Positions 51,346 through 59,882 of a DNA stretch of 64,000 bases are shown in pieces. A program made the position numbers and the translations under genes. The stretch is from NCBI GenBank assembly GCA_018432235.1, contig JAHDLO010000012.1, positions 33,461 through 97,460 of the forward strand. The letters are read 5' to 3'. Position 1 is the stretch's first letter, and each line of letters starts with the position of its first letter. The stretch is from Clostridiaceae bacterium. GTDB taxonomy: Bacteria; Bacillota; Clostridia; Peptostreptococcales; Natronincolaceae. The notes beneath the pieces were generated by a model that had not been told where the DNA came from, made no database searches, and saw nothing but the letters and a program-made list of their open reading frames with translations.

Positions 51346-52095
51346 ATGGCGTATACAGTTAAAGAGGTTGCCCAATTAACAGGGACTACTGTGAAGACAT
51401 TGCATCATTATCAAAAGGTAGGTCTGTTGAATCCACTTAAAGTAACAGAAAGTGGATATAGAATTTATGGAATAAAAGAATTAGAAAGACTACAGCAAAT
51501 ATTGTTTTATAGAGAATTAGATTTTTCATTGAAGGACATAAAAGCGGCAATGGATAATGAATCAAATAGAATTGAGACCTTAAAACGGCAATACAAGCTT
51601 CTAAGTGAACGGAGTGAAAGAATGGATGGGATATTAAAGACTATCGAAGAATCAATCATTTGTGCTGAGAAGGGAGAAAATATGGAGCAATCAAAAATGT
51701 TTAAAGGACTGAATAAAGAGGAATGGAAAGAGGTACTTGCTGAGCAAAAAGAATATTTAAGTGAAGCGTATGAATTTGTGATGGACACAGATTCAATTGA
51801 CGCAAATGAACTAAATGAAATGGCAATAGAATCCGAAAGGTTTATGGGCTTTTTAGCCAATGGGTTGAAAAATGGATGGAGACCAAACGATGAAAGACTA
51901 AAAAAAGAACTAGAAAGGCACATAGAGTTCTTGAATTCTCACAATATGCCTACTGATGCTAAAGAACTTGTTGAGACAGCGCAGTTTTTTATTGAGGATG
52001 ACTTTCACAGAGATATGCTAGAAAGTCAACAAATAGGACTTAGCTATTATTTTTATACAGCGACAGAGATGTACGCATTAAATAATTACAAGTAA
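51346..52095 (+). CDS. MerR family regulator with TipAS drug-binding domain
   Basis: A 249-residue protein. The MerR helix-turn-helix is at 1-70 (VKEVAQLTGTTVKTLHHYQK), then a coiled-coil (75-110) and a C-terminal TipAS domain (about 125-245; NEMAIESERFMGFLANGL). TipAS domains bind thiopeptides and other drugs, and the activator then switches on promoters with a 19-base spacer. Such a promoter lies at 49376, before the ABC pair. ATG 51346 is preferred because AAAGGGG lies ten bases upstream. Confidence 0.9.
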   Translation: MAYTVKEVAQLTGTTVKTLHHYQKVGLLNPLKVTESGYRIYGIKELERLQQILFYRELDFSLKDIKAAMDNESNRIETLKRQYKLLSERSERMDGILKTIEESIICAEKGENMEQSKMFKGLNKEEWKEVLAEQKEYLSEAYEFVMDTDSIDANELNEMAIESERFMGFLANGLKNGWRPNDERLKKELERHIEFLNSHNMPTDAKELVETAQFFIEDDFHRDMLESQQIGLSYYFYTATEMYALNNYK

Positions 52096-52125
52096 GCTTC
52101 AAACAGTACTACCTATTTACAAATA

Positions 52126-52198
52126 CCCCCCCTTATTATATATTTTATACAAGGTACCTAGTATGCTAAAAGAAGTAGAATCGGAACTTGTGGGGGGG
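52126..52198 (+). promoter_or_regulatory. C7/G7 complementary tracts before transposase-like gene
   Basis: CCCCCCC (52126-52132) and GGGGGGG (52192-52198) lie 59 bases apart; the G tract is the only candidate ribosome site of the gene at 52204. If the C tract is transcribed, it could mask that site. A TATTTTATAC -10-like element at 52140 lies between them, which would instead leave the C tract outside the transcript. Confidence 0.4.
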
Positions 52199-52203
52199 CT
52201 ATT

Positions 52204-53271
52204 ATGAAATCAGAAGGCTTTAATGCCCATAGCAAATATATGATTTTGAAGCATGTTTTGAAGGAAAATAATGTTTCTCATACCTGTAAGCTATTTGGTA
52301 TTTCCAGGACGACATTTTACAATTGGTACAGGTCATATCAGAAGTATGGCTTCAGTGGATTGAAAAATAAAGAGCCTAAAAAACCACAAATGCCCAATAA
52401 AGTAAATAAAGCTATTGAGGGCAAAATTTTAGCCTATGTGGAGAAATACCCCTCCGATGGCCCTAAGAGGATTTACTATGAGCTTAAATCAGAAAATCTT
52501 AATATCGGAGAATCAGGAATTTATAACGTCTTAAGGCGTAATAGCTTGACAAGAAAAGCCCAACGTATTACATATTCAAAGAACAAGGCACTCCAGTCAA
52601 TGTTGAAACAGAACAAAATAGAAAAGCTAGGACCCTATGATAATTATCAAGAAGCCGATTATCCAGGCCATTATGTCATTCAACGTATAGACTTTATAGG
52701 AAAATTTGATGGCATTGGCAAAATATATCAATACAGCTTTTACGATGTCCACTCACAATTTGGTGTTGTAAAACTATATAATAAAAAGCAAGACATAGAC
52801 ATTTGGCATTTTTTCCAATTGAAAATTGTGTATTTGCTTAAGACTTTTAATCTAAAAATAGATTATTTAATAACTAAAAAAACAAAAGAGTTCCTACCTT
52901 TTTTTGTGAAGGGAAACAAGGAGGGGGAAATCACTGAGCATTTAAATATCAAACACAGCTTCCTCGAAGATGCAGAAAGTCCTTTATTTGATACGATAAA
53001 TGGATTTAATGAATTCTTAGTCAAAGAGTTTTATAGCAAAATCCCTATAGATAAGGGCATTGACTCTTTTCATAAGCTTGAAAGAGCATTTCAAAAGTTT
53101 TTAAGATATTACAACTTTTCTAGGGTCATCTCAAGTGGTAGTAATGCAGGAAAAGTGCCAGCTGAGATCATACTTGAAAGAGCGGCCCAGAATAATGTTG
53201 ACTTCGACACATTACCCCTTTGGCTTTTTGCTTTACTGAATCAACCTAGAGGGGGTAATAGTAATGAATAA
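52204..53271 (+). CDS. IS481/IS3-like transposase-derived protein without apparent DDE triad
   Basis: A 355-residue protein laid out like an IS481-type transposase: N-terminal helix-turn-helix (NVSHTCKLFGISRTTFYNWY), HTH_29-like linker (KAIEGKILAYVEKYPSDGPK), then an RNase H-like core (YVIQRIDFIGKFDGIGKIYQ to RAFQKFLRYYNFSRV). The usual TDNGxEF is ITKKTKEFL, and the RPRHNGKVE-like third site is SPLFDTINGFNEF, so at least two catalytic acids are missing. No inverted repeats bound it. Its stop overlaps the FAD gene start by eight bases. It looks like a domesticated DNA-binding protein, perhaps a regulator. Confidence 0.75.
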   Translation: MKSEGFNAHSKYMILKHVLKENNVSHTCKLFGISRTTFYNWYRSYQKYGFSGLKNKEPKKPQMPNKVNKAIEGKILAYVEKYPSDGPKRIYYELKSENLNIGESGIYNVLRRNSLTRKAQRITYSKNKALQSMLKQNKIEKLGPYDNYQEADYPGHYVIQRIDFIGKFDGIGKIYQYSFYDVHSQFGVVKLYNKKQDIDIWHFFQLKIVYLLKTFNLKIDYLITKKTKEFLPFFVKGNKEGEITEHLNIKHSFLEDAESPLFDTINGFNEFLVKEFYSKIPIDKGIDSFHKLERAFQKFLRYYNFSRVISSGSNAGKVPAEIILERAAQNNVDFDTLPLWLFALLNQPRGGNSNE

Positions 53272-54517
53272 AGCCGAATGTAGGATTGCGGTAATAGGCG
53301 GTGGACTTTCAGGGCTTGTTATAGCAGCGGGTCTTCAAAAAAAGGGCTATAGAAATGTCACTGTATTTGAACGAGATAATCGGCTAGGTGGCAAGCTCCA
53401 CACGATATGGTATAAGGGAAGGTCCTATGAATTGGGGGCTGTCTTTGGTTTGCCTGTTCAGAAGCATTTGAAAAATCTCACGAAGGAGTTCAATATAAAA
53501 ACTGATGGTCCAAATTTGTCGCGAGTCAATTATGATATAAAGGGTAATAAGATTATGCAAATACAGAAGGATGAGCTCGGTGATTTTCTAGAGGAAGTCG
53601 ATCGCCTCCCTGATGTTTTAGAGGATTATAAGTCCTTAGATAAAATTAACATCCACTACCTTGAGGAGCCATTAATGCTGCCATTTTCAAAGTGGTGTGA
53701 ATACCACCAATTTAAGGTTTTGAAAAAGATTTATATGCATTATTTTACAAGCTACGGATTAGGCGATATTGATACAGTTCCAGCACTCTATGTTTTAAGG
53801 ATATTAAACTATGAGACTGTATTGTCCTTTATGGAGGTGCCTGAATTTTTTACATGGAGAGCTGGCGTATCCTCTTTGATAGAGTGCTTAGGTCAGAAGG
53901 TCAGAAATCTTAGACTAGGGCAAAGTATAACAAAAATCTCCTTAGTAAAGGGTAACACCTTGTCTATTCAAACAGAGCTGGAGGAAATAGAATTCGATCG
54001 AGTCATCATAACAGCCCCTCTAAATCAATTTTCTAATCTATTTAGTGAAGATAATCAAATGAAGGAATTCTTGAGCTGCATAAAGTATCAAGATTACAAC
54101 GTTTACACCTTTATCGCAGATAAACCCCCAAAAGGGTGCGGCTGTGTGTTAGATAACCTGGCCACCAGAAGGAATGGGCATATTATCCTTTGGAAATCCC
54201 GCTGGGATTCAAATAATGAGGAAAATCTTCTAACGGTATATGCCTACAATCACCCTGAAGACTCTAGTGCAGCAGCTCTACAGGTGATTAAAAGTGATTT
54301 ATTAGAGCTGGGCATTGAAAATCCAAGGCTACATCAATTTAAAAGCTGGAAGCAGTGTCCTTATGTTGATACCGAAACCTTGCAAAAGGGCTTCTATGAA
54401 AAAATGGAAGCAATGCAGGGTAAGAACAACATTTTCATAGCTGGAGAAATTATGAGTACAGTCTCAATGGAGAACTGTATTAGATATTCAAATTACTTAA
54501 TAAATAAATATTTCTAG
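53264..54517 (+). CDS. FAD-dependent oxidoreductase (amine oxidase/PPO-like)
   Basis: A 417-residue flavoprotein. The N-terminal dinucleotide-binding motif AVIGGGLSGLVIAAGLQ, ERDNRLGGKL and the GG-doublet region match the flavin-containing amine oxidase/protoporphyrinogen oxidase superfamily. The C-terminal FIAGEIMSTVSMENCIRYS closes the FAD site. It is about 40-50 residues shorter than monoamine oxidases. No membrane segment. It overlaps the transposase-like gene upstream, and a palindromic repeat starts eight bases after its stop. Substrate unknown. Confidence 0.85.
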   Translation: MNKAECRIAVIGGGLSGLVIAAGLQKKGYRNVTVFERDNRLGGKLHTIWYKGRSYELGAVFGLPVQKHLKNLTKEFNIKTDGPNLSRVNYDIKGNKIMQIQKDELGDFLEEVDRLPDVLEDYKSLDKINIHYLEEPLMLPFSKWCEYHQFKVLKKIYMHYFTSYGLGDIDTVPALYVLRILNYETVLSFMEVPEFFTWRAGVSSLIECLGQKVRNLRLGQSITKISLVKGNTLSIQTELEEIEFDRVIITAPLNQFSNLFSEDNQMKEFLSCIKYQDYNVYTFIADKPPKGCGCVLDNLATRRNGHIILWKSRWDSNNEENLLTVYAYNHPEDSSAAALQVIKSDLLELGIENPRLHQFKSWKQCPYVDTETLQKGFYEKMEAMQGKNNIFIAGEIMSTVSMENCIRYSNYLINKYF

Positions 54518-54524
54518 TGACGCG

Positions 54525-54589
54525 TGACAGGGGGACGCTTTGTTTGGCACGTTTTTGATTCGCATGCCAAACAAAGCGTCCCCCTGTCA
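54525..54589. repeat. Full palindromic dispersed repeat, variant ends
   Basis: Perfect 25-base arms (54525-54549 and 54565-54589). The inner 18 bases are the same as in the element at 6306, with core GGGGACGCTTTGTTTGGCA, but the outer ends read TGACAG/CTGTCA instead of TTGGCA. The loop is CGTTTTTGATTCGCA. So two end types share one core. Confidence 0.85.
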
Positions 54590-54715
54590 TTCGAGCAAGG
54601 GTCGACGTGCATTTGCACCAAAAGGTAAATCATTTGATACTTTCGATTCAATGATTTTAAATCCTTCAAGCAACTTTTTTGTTTTTAAGTACAGTTTACA
54701 CTTCTGCCCATAGTA
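54590..54715 (-). other. Possible gene remnant on minus strand
   Basis: On the minus strand a frame reads LYLKTKKLLEGFKIIESKVS and ends GANARRPLLE-stop at the edge of the palindrome. There is no start or ribosome site. I do not recognise the family. It may be the end of a gene cut away when the repeat region was rearranged. Confidence 0.3.
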
Positions 54716-54751
54716 AGCCATCATACCAGCAATTAGGGGATGATGGTTTTT
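54716..54751 (+). terminator. Intrinsic terminator
   Basis: AGCCATCAT (54716-54724) pairs with ATGATGGT (54740-54747), followed by TTTT. Confidence 0.65.
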
Positions 54752-54823
54752 GTCGCTACGGTGTAAAGCTTACATGACATACAAATACGAAAAGATGTTG
54801 AAATTATAGAGCATATAACAATT

Positions 54824-54852
54824 TTGACAGTGACATATTTAATGCATATACT
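54824..54852 (+). promoter_or_regulatory. Promoter of the hypB operon
   Basis: TTGACA (54824-54829), 17 bases, TATACT (54847-54852), close to consensus. AGTGACA occurs at 54829 and again at 54856, flanking the -10, and could be a regulator site. Confidence 0.75.
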
Positions 54853-54939
54853 GGAAGTGACAAAATAATAACAATGTTGCATGATTTGCGATAATCATCA
54901 TAGCGGACTTTAATTTAAATATAAAGAGGGGGATAAGAG

Positions 54940-55611
54940 ATGGAGAAATTTAAGGTTATAGAAATTAAGGAAAGTGTTTTTAAAGACAATGACCATCAGG
55001 CTGATTTGCTTAGAGAAGAGCTGAAAAAGGAAAAGACTTTTTTATTGAACCTGATGTCATCACCAGGCTCTGGCAAAACAACAACTGTGATAAGAACAAT
55101 TGAGGCTTTGAAGGATGAAATGAAGATAGGCATTTTAGAAGCCGATATAGACTCTGATGTCGATGCACAAGCGGTTGCGAAAACCGGTACAAAGGTAATT
55201 CAATTGCATACCGGAGGAATGTGTCATCTAGATGCAGATATGACTAAACAAGGTCTTTTAGGGCTTGGAACAGAGGATGTTGATTTCGTCATTCTAGAAA
55301 ATGTAGGAAATCTGGTATGTCCAGCAGAGTTTGATACTGGTGCATCAAAAAATGCGATGATTTTAAGTGTCCCAGAGGGAGATGACAAGCCACTAAAATA
55401 TCCTTTAATGTTTTCATTGGTTGATGTATTACTAGTAAATAAAATAGATGCATTGGATTATTTTGATTTTGATCTAGAAGCAGTGAAACAACGTGTGAAA
55501 AAATTAAATCCAAATATCAAAATAATACCGATATCTGCCAAAACAGGTGAAGGCCTTGCAGAGTGGGCCGATTGGATACGTGCAGAGGTAAAAAATTGGA
55601 ATGGAAATTGA
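54940..55611 (+). CDS. hypB: HypB-like nickel-insertion GTPase
   Basis: A 223-residue SIMIBI GTPase. P-loop SSPGSGKTTT near residue 40, EADIDSDVDAQA, and the metal-binding TGGMCHLDADM with a further Cys in GNLVCPAEFD near residue 127. The final NKID and SAKTGEG motifs are in place. It lacks the N-terminal CxxCGC high-affinity nickel motif and His-rich stretch, which is normal for many HypB. HypB works with HypA to deliver nickel to [NiFe]-hydrogenase, or to urease in some species. Neither enzyme is encoded in this window. Confidence 0.92.
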   Translation: MEKFKVIEIKESVFKDNDHQADLLREELKKEKTFLLNLMSSPGSGKTTTVIRTIEALKDEMKIGILEADIDSDVDAQAVAKTGTKVIQLHTGGMCHLDADMTKQGLLGLGTEDVDFVILENVGNLVCPAEFDTGASKNAMILSVPEGDDKPLKYPLMFSLVDVLLVNKIDALDYFDFDLEAVKQRVKKLNPNIKIIPISAKTGEGLAEWADWIRAEVKNWNGN

Positions 55612-55642
55612 ATTAAGTTAAATCTGTAAGGGGGATATGCAT

Positions 55643-58339
55643 ATGGTAAAAGAGAAGGTACTTGATCTAGCTAATAAAATCAGCAGGACAAAACGTGGTT
55701 CAAAATCAGAAATCAAGCCTGAAGATCCAGAATATAGAATTCTAGAGCCTGTTGTTACAGAGGAAATGGCAGAGGTAGCCCTCTGTCTTGATTTACGTCA
55801 GCCAAAGAGTGCAGAAGAGGTTGCCGCTCTCTGCGGTAAATCTGCAGAGGAAACCGCAAAGCTATTATGGGAACTAGCAGTGGCGGGGGTATCCTTCGTT
55901 AATGAAATTGATGGCGTAGATAAATACTGGCATGACCTTTGGATTCCCGGACACATGGAAATGATGGCTAATAACAAGGAAAATGTTAAAAGGTTTCCAC
56001 AAATAGCAGAAGCCTTTGAAGCATATGGCAGAGTAAGAGGCCCTAAGACAGCCGGTAATTTCCCAGTAGGCTTAGGCTTAATGAGGGTTATCCCCATCGA
56101 AAAGTCTATTATGGGGGAAACAAGAAGAGCCTCCTATGAGGAAGTATCGAAATATCTCAATGAAAATAACCTATTTTCAGTTTCAGATTGCTCTTGTCGT
56201 ACAGCAAGAGAGGTCATGGGAGAGGGCTGCGGTCATCTGAAGGAAGATATGTGTATTCAGATGGGTCATGCTGCTGAGTACTACATACGTACAGGTCGAG
56301 GTAGGGAGATTACCCGTGAAGAGGCTATCGAAATAATCAAAAAAGCAGAAGAGAATGGTCTTATGCACCAGATACCCAATACCGATGGACCTGGAAAAAC
56401 CCATGCTATTTGTAACTGTTGCGGATGCTCCTGCCTTTCCTTAAGAACAGCTGGCATGTTTTTAAACACTGATATGGTTCGTTCAAACTATGTTTCCCGT
56501 GTAGATAAGGAAAAATGCGTGGCCTGTGGGGAATGTGTTGAGAATTGCTGTGTCAATGCAACAAAACTAGGGCAAAAAATTTGCACTAAAACACCTATCG
56601 TTGAAAAGGAGCGCCCTCTTCCCTATGATACTGAATGGGGACCGGATAAATGGAATCCTGATTATCGTATTAATAACCAGGTTGTTGTCGATACAGGCAC
56701 AAGTCCCTGTAAGGCAGAATGTCCTGCACATATTGGTATTCAGGGCTATATCAAGCTGGCTTCACAGGGAAGATATACAGAAGCACTAGAGCTTATCAAG
56801 CAGGAAAATCCTTTCCCAGCCGTATGCGGACGTATCTGTCCAAGAAACTGTGAGTCTGCCTGTACCAGAACAGATATTGATGATCCAATTGCTATTGATG
56901 ATATTAAGAAGTTTATTGCAGAACAGGATTTGAATATTGATCGTCGCTATGTACCTAGAGTAAAACATCAATACAGCAATAGGATTGCTGTGATTGGTGC
57001 AGGGCCCTCTGGACTTTCCTGTGCCTTCTATCTAGCTATTGAAGGCTATAAGGTGACAGTGTTTGAAAAGCAAAAAGTACTCGGTGGAATGTTGACCCTG
57101 GGAATTCCCTCCTACAGATTGGAAAAGAATGTAGTTAATGCAGAAATAGACATACTGAAGGAATTGGGGGTTGAGTTTAAGACAGGCATCGAAGTCGGCA
57201 AAGATATCAGTCTAAATGATTTAAGAAGCCAAGGCTTTGAAGCATTTTATCTTGCGATTGGTGCTCAAGCAGGTAGACGACTGGGGCTAGAGGGTGAAGA
57301 TGCCGAGGGAGTTTTAACAGGTGTTGATTTCTTGCGGACAGTCAATCTAAATGAAAAGCTTGAAATGAAGGGATCGGTAATTGTTATCGGTGGTGGAAAT
57401 GTTGCAATTGATGTTGCCAGAACTGCAGCACGAATTGGTGCAACACAGGTAGATATGTATTGTCTAGAAAGCAGAGAGGAAATGCCTGCACTTACAGAAG
57501 AAATTGAGGAAGCTCTGGTAGAAGCCATCGGTATCAGCAATTCATGGGGGCCAAAACGTATTCTTGTGGAAAATGGAAGTGTGACCGGTGTAGAATTCAA
57601 AAAATGCATTTCTGTCTTTGATGAGAATGGAGGATTTAATCCTATATTTGATGAAAATGAAACCAAGCTTGTGAAGGCAAACCACGTATTGATTTCGGTA
57701 GGTCAATCGATAGATTGGGGCAATCTAGTAGTAGACAGTAAAATTGAATTGAATCCTAACAAGACCATAAAAGCGGATGCTATTACCTTCCAAACAGGTG
57801 AGGCGGATGTATTTGCTGGGGGAGATGTTTTGACTGGTCCAAGATTTGCCATTGATGCCATTGCCTTAGGAAAGGAAGGCGCAATTTCAATCCATCGTTA
57901 CGTTCAACCTGGGCAAAGTCTAATTCTTGGTCGTATGAAACGGGAGTACCGTGGCTTTGATAAAGCAAGCCTTAATCTTGAAGGCTACGATAGGCTTCCT
58001 AGACAAAAAACAAGTCATGTAGATGGAGATAAATCAAAAGAAACCTTCAGGGATTTACGAACTACCTTTACAGAAGAGCAAATGAAGAAGGAGACAGAAC
58101 GCTGCCTAGGCTGTGGTGCTACAGTGGTTGATGAGTATCTATGTGTAGGGTGTGGCGTTTGCGTGACAAAATGTAAGTTTGATGCCATTTCGCTGGTTAG
58201 GAAATATGACGCTAGCAATATAGAGCTGAGTGAGCTAAGACCTACAGTGGCGAAATATATAATAAAACGGAAGGGGCGAATTGTGGTTAAAAAGGTTAAA
58301 ACCTCTATACGTGAATTATTTACCCTAGGAAAAAGCTAA
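55643..58339 (+). CDS. Large Fe-S flavoprotein: N-terminal Fe-S module + GltD-like oxidoreductase
   Basis: An 898-residue cytoplasmic protein in four parts. (a) About 1-285: helical domain with Cys-rich motifs CSCRTAREVMGEGCGH (near 185) and CNCCGCSC (near 258). (b) Ferredoxin motif CVACGECVENC near 294. (c) About 358-760: glutamate-synthase small-subunit type module with Fe-S Cys (CKAECPAHIG, CGRICPRNCESAC), FAD site GAGPSGLSCA (453), NADPH site GGGNVAIDVA (584) and GGDVLTGPRFA (728). (d) C-terminal RCLGCGATVV and CVGCGVCVTKC (821-845). ATG 55643 follows AAGGGGG; ATG 55637 is too near. A multi-cluster electron-transfer hub; no partner enzyme is named. Confidence 0.85.
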   Translation: MVKEKVLDLANKISRTKRGSKSEIKPEDPEYRILEPVVTEEMAEVALCLDLRQPKSAEEVAALCGKSAEETAKLLWELAVAGVSFVNEIDGVDKYWHDLWIPGHMEMMANNKENVKRFPQIAEAFEAYGRVRGPKTAGNFPVGLGLMRVIPIEKSIMGETRRASYEEVSKYLNENNLFSVSDCSCRTAREVMGEGCGHLKEDMCIQMGHAAEYYIRTGRGREITREEAIEIIKKAEENGLMHQIPNTDGPGKTHAICNCCGCSCLSLRTAGMFLNTDMVRSNYVSRVDKEKCVACGECVENCCVNATKLGQKICTKTPIVEKERPLPYDTEWGPDKWNPDYRINNQVVVDTGTSPCKAECPAHIGIQGYIKLASQGRYTEALELIKQENPFPAVCGRICPRNCESACTRTDIDDPIAIDDIKKFIAEQDLNIDRRYVPRVKHQYSNRIAVIGAGPSGLSCAFYLAIEGYKVTVFEKQKVLGGMLTLGIPSYRLEKNVVNAEIDILKELGVEFKTGIEVGKDISLNDLRSQGFEAFYLAIGAQAGRRLGLEGEDAEGVLTGVDFLRTVNLNEKLEMKGSVIVIGGGNVAIDVARTAARIGATQVDMYCLESREEMPALTEEIEEALVEAIGISNSWGPKRILVENGSVTGVEFKKCISVFDENGGFNPIFDENETKLVKANHVLISVGQSIDWGNLVVDSKIELNPNKTIKADAITFQTGEADVFAGGDVLTGPRFAIDAIALGKEGAISIHRYVQPGQSLILGRMKREYRGFDKASLNLEGYDRLPRQKTSHVDGDKSKETFRDLRTTFTEEQMKKETERCLGCGATVVDEYLCVGCGVCVTKCKFDAISLVRKYDASNIELSELRPTVAKYIIKRKGRIVVKKVKTSIRELFTLGKS

Positions 58340-58367
58340 AATACTTATTTGAAAGGAGTGTTGTTTT

Positions 58368-59279
58368 ATGTGGTTTTTCGAAGCAATCCCTTGGTCTAAT
58401 GCTATAATGTGGTTAGCAGTATTGGGCATTCTTATTGGACTAAATGAATTCATACGCTTAAGTAAAAGGGGAAGTATTGCTGTGTTTATGGTTTTACCTG
58501 TGCTACTTACTCCAGTTTGGTTAATGAAGGGGGATGAAATCACATCATGGTTTCATTGGGTTAAGGTATACTCAGCCCTAACAGGTAGTATCATCTATAT
58601 GGTTATTAGATTTACAGATTATCATAAGAAGCATAAATGGTACATTAATCTCGTTCCAGCAATCTTAGCCCTAAATATTTTAGAGGCAGCAGTACGTGAA
58701 TTACAGGTAGGTTTAGCTGGGTTTAACGGAATGGTTGATGGTATGTACTATATCTCAGGTGGCTGGAATTATGTCAATGCTATTGCAGGTATTCTAAGTA
58801 TGCTATTAATCTGTGGTTGGGCTGGTATTTATGGCACTACAGGTAAGCGTAAGGATATGGTATGGCCCGATCAGACCATAATGTATATTATAGCCTACGC
58901 TGTCTGGAATATTTCATATGTATATTCATGTGCACCAGGTAACGCCTTCTATTCCGGATTTGCGTTAAATCTGGCGCCAATTGTCCCAGCTCTATTTTGG
59001 GCAAAAGGGACCTGGATGCAAAACCGTGCCCATACCCTATCCTTTTGGATGATGTGGGTAATGACCTTCCCCTATTTCTTTGCCACAGGCAGTGCTTTTA
59101 ATGTAGGTGTAAGCTACAATCCTGCTGCTAATTGGACCTTGGCTTGGATATCTTTAGCACTAAATGGTCTTTTAGCTATTTGGCAGCTATATCGAATAGG
59201 TAAGTATCGCTTAAATCCATTTAAGGATGAGATTTGGACTGATACAAAATCAGCGGAGTTAGTTCATATCGAGAAGTAA
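58368..59279 (+). CDS. DUF5692 family membrane protein
   Basis: A 303-residue protein with about eight membrane segments, starting MWFFEAIPWSNAIMWLAVLG, with aromatic-rich loops (GMYYISGGWNYVNAI, YVYSCAPGNAFYSGFALNL). It resembles DUF5692 proteins of anaerobes, whose function is unknown. No heme His pairs or ion-pump motif can be claimed. It lies between the Fe-S flavoprotein and hypA, so it could anchor the flavoprotein or move an ion, nickel included. AAAGGAG precedes the ATG. Confidence 0.75.
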   Translation: MWFFEAIPWSNAIMWLAVLGILIGLNEFIRLSKRGSIAVFMVLPVLLTPVWLMKGDEITSWFHWVKVYSALTGSIIYMVIRFTDYHKKHKWYINLVPAILALNILEAAVRELQVGLAGFNGMVDGMYYISGGWNYVNAIAGILSMLLICGWAGIYGTTGKRKDMVWPDQTIMYIIAYAVWNISYVYSCAPGNAFYSGFALNLAPIVPALFWAKGTWMQNRAHTLSFWMMWVMTFPYFFATGSAFNVGVSYNPAANWTLAWISLALNGLLAIWQLYRIGKYRLNPFKDEIWTDTKSAELVHIEK

Positions 59280-59407
59280 GCTTAAAATCTAAAAGTTCCG
59301 CGGTAGAGAGAAGCGTCGGAAAATTATTAACATCTTGAAGGAAAAAAGACGTAGGGGAACGAAAAATGCCTTGAATCGTGAAGCTAAAGGAGCAGGAGTG
59401 AGTTCAT

Positions 59408-59749
59408 ATGCATGAATTAGGTGTAGTGATGGAAGTGATTAAAACCGTTGAGGGCATCGCAAGAAAAAATGGATTAACACAAATTGATACCCTGGTGCTT
59501 CAAATTGGGGAGCTTTCATCAATGATACCCCAATATATTGAAGCCTGTTACCCTGCTGCCGTCGACGGGACCCTATTGCAGGAGACAAAATTGAAAATTG
59601 AAATATTGCCCGGCAATGCTATTTGTAAAAGCTGTAATAAGGTTTTTAATCTCCTTGAGCATAAGGGTAAATGTCCAGCTTGTAAAGGTGAAAGCTTCCA
59701 GCTGCTTGGCGGTAAAGAATTCATGATAAAAGAAATCATTGCTTGCTAA
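59408..59749 (+). CDS. hypA: HypA nickel metallochaperone
   Basis: A 113-residue protein starting MHELG, where the N-terminal His2 binds nickel. The zinc ribbon has CKSCNKVF and CPACKGES. The length and EIG/LQIGELSSM region are those of HypA. It delivers nickel together with HypB. The gene lies 128 bases after DUF5692 with an AGGAGTGAG site; same strand, no terminator between, so it may be the last gene of the operon. HypC-F are absent from the window. Confidence 0.92.
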   Translation: MHELGVVMEVIKTVEGIARKNGLTQIDTLVLQIGELSSMIPQYIEACYPAAVDGTLLQETKLKIEILPGNAICKSCNKVFNLLEHKGKCPACKGESFQLLGGKEFMIKEIIAC

Positions 59750-59779
59750 AAATTATAATTTGGATAACAATTAAAGCAG

Positions 59780-59816
59780 AAAAATCCCCTAGATGATAAG
59801 TTTAGAGGATTTTTCT
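59780..59816. terminator. Terminator after hypA
   Basis: AAAAATCCCCTAGA (59780-59793) pairs with TTTAGAGGATTTTT (59801-59814) with small mismatches; T-rich in both directions, so probably bidirectional. Confidence 0.65.
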
Positions 59817-59882
59817 ATAGGAAGAATCAGTGCTTCATTATCTTTTATTAAAATTACCCTGAAAATAAAAATTACAAAAACC

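Noticed and set aside
52204..53271. Active IS element
   Set aside because: DDE residues appear lost, and no terminal inverted repeats or target duplication were found; the only nearby palindrome (54525) belongs to a separate repeat family.
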